This document shows positions 63,901-64,000 of a stretch of DNA of 64,000 nucleotides, in pieces. A program made the position numbers and the translations under genes. The DNA is from Thalassospiraceae bacterium LMO-JJ14. Its GTDB lineage: Bacteria > Pseudomonadota > Alphaproteobacteria > Rhodospirillales > Casp-alpha2. How positions within the stretch are numbered: position 1 is the first letter of the stretch; each line of letters starts with the position of its first letter. The stretch lies in NCBI GenBank assembly GCA_021555105.2, contig CP134604.1:1674001-1738000 (forward strand), written 5' to 3'. Under the pieces are notes generated by a model, which saw only the letters and a program-made list of their open reading frames with translations, ran no database searches and was not told the origin of the DNA.

Positions 63901-63923
63901 TGGAGACGATGGCTCTGGCTCAT
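60912..63923 (-). CDS. soxA: sarcosine oxidase alpha subunit (SoxA)
   Basis: The 1003-residue protein has the N-terminal ferredoxin-like region (DFYFNGRLMSGYAGDTLASA), a dinucleotide-binding fold (VVVVGAGPAGLSAARTAAA) and a C-terminal GcvT-type folate domain (VYRISFTGELSYEINVPAS). The enzyme oxidises sarcosine to glycine and makes methylene-THF. It starts at the soxD stop by ATGA and ends in the soxG start. Length is typical of the alpha subunit. Confidence 0.95.
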   Translation of the reverse strand: MSQSHRLHNAGRIDRTRQIDFYFNGRLMSGYAGDTLASALLANGVMLVGRSFKYHRPRGIVTAGTEEPNALVQLERGASTISNMLATRVPLYDGLDATSVNCWPSPSFDVMAVNSLFHRMLPAGFYYKTFMWPVSGWKIYEHFIRHAAGLGRSPEVPDADTYDKMNAHADVVVVGAGPAGLSAARTAAATGARVILVDEQPELGGQLLNETSVIDGQPASDWVAAVEAELMRNPDVTILKHTTAFGYYDHNFLGLIQNRDTNVAHGQDGRTRQRVWRVRAKRVILATGAIERPLIYADNDRPGCMLAGALRTYVNRYGVSPGKRHVIFTNNDDAYRSALDLKAAGCAVACIIDVRPDPAGELVTRAIEAGIEVIDNSAITAVLGTKRVKGVEVMKLNDDADGVTGRSRTIACDTVGSSGGWNPVVHLHSHSGGRNTWRDTDDVFVPGETGQAEICCGAANGHFSLQEALNEGDFAGIESASLLGMTAKERPAVATATSDVDEEAWRTLWYVPTTKPAGQRGKHFLDQQNDVTVADVQLAAREGYRSVEHAKRYTTLGMATDQGKTGNIPGHAILSAALGQKIPETGTTTFRPPYSPVTMGALAGRAVGEFFDPVRRTPMHDWHEQQGCLWEDVGQWRRPWYYPQDGESMHDAVARECLAVRRSLGMLDATTLGKIDIQGPDAAEFLNRVYTNAWLKLAPGKCRYGLMLGEDGMIMDDGVTSCLGENHYLMTTTSGGAARVLAWLEEWLQTEWPELKVYLTSVTEQFATLQLAGPNARDLLGEFTSDIDLDNDAFPFMSWRDGTVGGIPARVYRISFTGELSYEINVPASAGLSLWTDIMNAGEKYGITPFGTETMHVLRAEKGFIIVGQETDGTVTPFDLGMDWIVSQKKPDFIGKRSLSRADTVRDDRKQLVGLRTADPEEVLPEGGQIVAETRPQPPMDMIGHVTSSYWSAALGHSIAMALVKGGKNRIGDTVYVPLDGKTVACEVVAPVFYDPEGSRMNG

Positions 63924-64000
63924 GACTTTTTCGCCCCCTCGGCCCGGGTTTTGTCCATGAGGGCCTTGATCTCTTTCGGCGGCTGTTCGCCCATTTTATA
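63920..64000 (-). CDS. soxD: sarcosine oxidase delta subunit (SoxD), 3' end only
   Basis: The last 26 codons are visible, ending GAKKS and TGA, which overlaps the soxA ATG. The place directly before soxA fits the usual soxBDAG order, where SoxD binds zinc. The N-terminal zinc Cys lie outside the window. The assignment rests on order more than sequence. Confidence 0.7.
   Translation of the reverse strand, partial: YKMGEQPPKEIKALMDKTRAEGAKKS

Noticed and set aside
1-64000. CRISPR arrays, tRNA or rRNA genes, insertion sequences and phage genes
   Set aside because: I looked for regularly spaced repeats, cloverleaf-like segments and transposase motifs and saw none. A tRNA scan would be decisive for short tRNAs.

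Overview
The window looks like chromosome from a marine-type alphaproteobacterium, probably Rhodospirillales-like. This is inferred from moderately high GC, alphaproteobacterial intergenic repeat families, GTG/TTG starts, and gene content (BCCT betaine carrier, heterotetrameric sarcosine oxidase, CbtAB). No rRNA or tRNA gene, CRISPR array, transposase or phage gene was seen. Coding density is very high.

1-19.2 kb, minus strand: one long surface-glycan gene train that starts at pseB and runs off the left edge. pseB, pseC, an SpsF-like cytidylyltransferase, pseG, a tiny ORF and pseI build a pseudaminic-acid-type nonulosonic acid. A pseF-type CMP-transferase fused to a methyltransferase lies further along. 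Between them sit a radical SAM protein, a WbqC-like protein, two tandem PIG-L deacetylases, two different formyltransferase-fold proteins, a HAD phosphatase, a Nudix protein, a Gfo/Idh oxidoreductase and a glycosyltransferase-like protein. A DegT aminotransferase, a capsule-synthesis-like protein and an MsbA-type ABC exporter (cut by the edge) follow. Most junctions are 4-8 base start/stop overlaps. The set suggests a sugar whose N-acyl groups are remodelled (deacetylated, then formylated) and which may be methylated.

19.2-27.6 kb: a long intergenic region, then a plus-strand polyamine/opine-type ABC importer (ATPase, binding protein, two permeases), a small cysteine phosphatase whose start codon lies in a perfect palindrome, an ectoine-hydrolase/creatinase-like M24 protein, and a divergent GATase-AraC regulator of the GbdR type.

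27.6-40 kb, minus strand: methyl-group and betaine catabolism. A seven-gene operon encodes a corrinoid protein, DUF1638, a 'virulence factor' family protein, MetV-like and MetF proteins, a pterin-binding methyltransferase and an iron-sulfur corrinoid activator (RACo-like). Upstream lie a BCCT transporter and a dimethylglycine-dehydrogenase-like flavoprotein. The matching MttB-family methyltransferase is at 52 kb and sarcosine oxidase subunits soxD, soxA and soxG are at 60-64 kb. Together the window could take glycine betaine to dimethylglycine, sarcosine and glycine, passing methyl groups to tetrahydrofolate. A cobalamin riboswitch with cbtBA (43.8-44.9 kb) fits the need for corrinoid.

40-52 kb and 53.7-60.1 kb: mixed genes. 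They include a DUF2946/PCu(A)C copper pair, a coupled TauD dioxygenase and ureohydrolase, a Na/Pi cotransporter, a UPF0178 protein, a GAF-HD-GYP protein with a large insertion, a UbiD decarboxylase, a tungsten-type aldehyde oxidoreductase, a fumarylacetoacetase-family hydrolase and several proteins of unknown function. Four copies of two palindromic repeat families and several good terminators punctuate this part.
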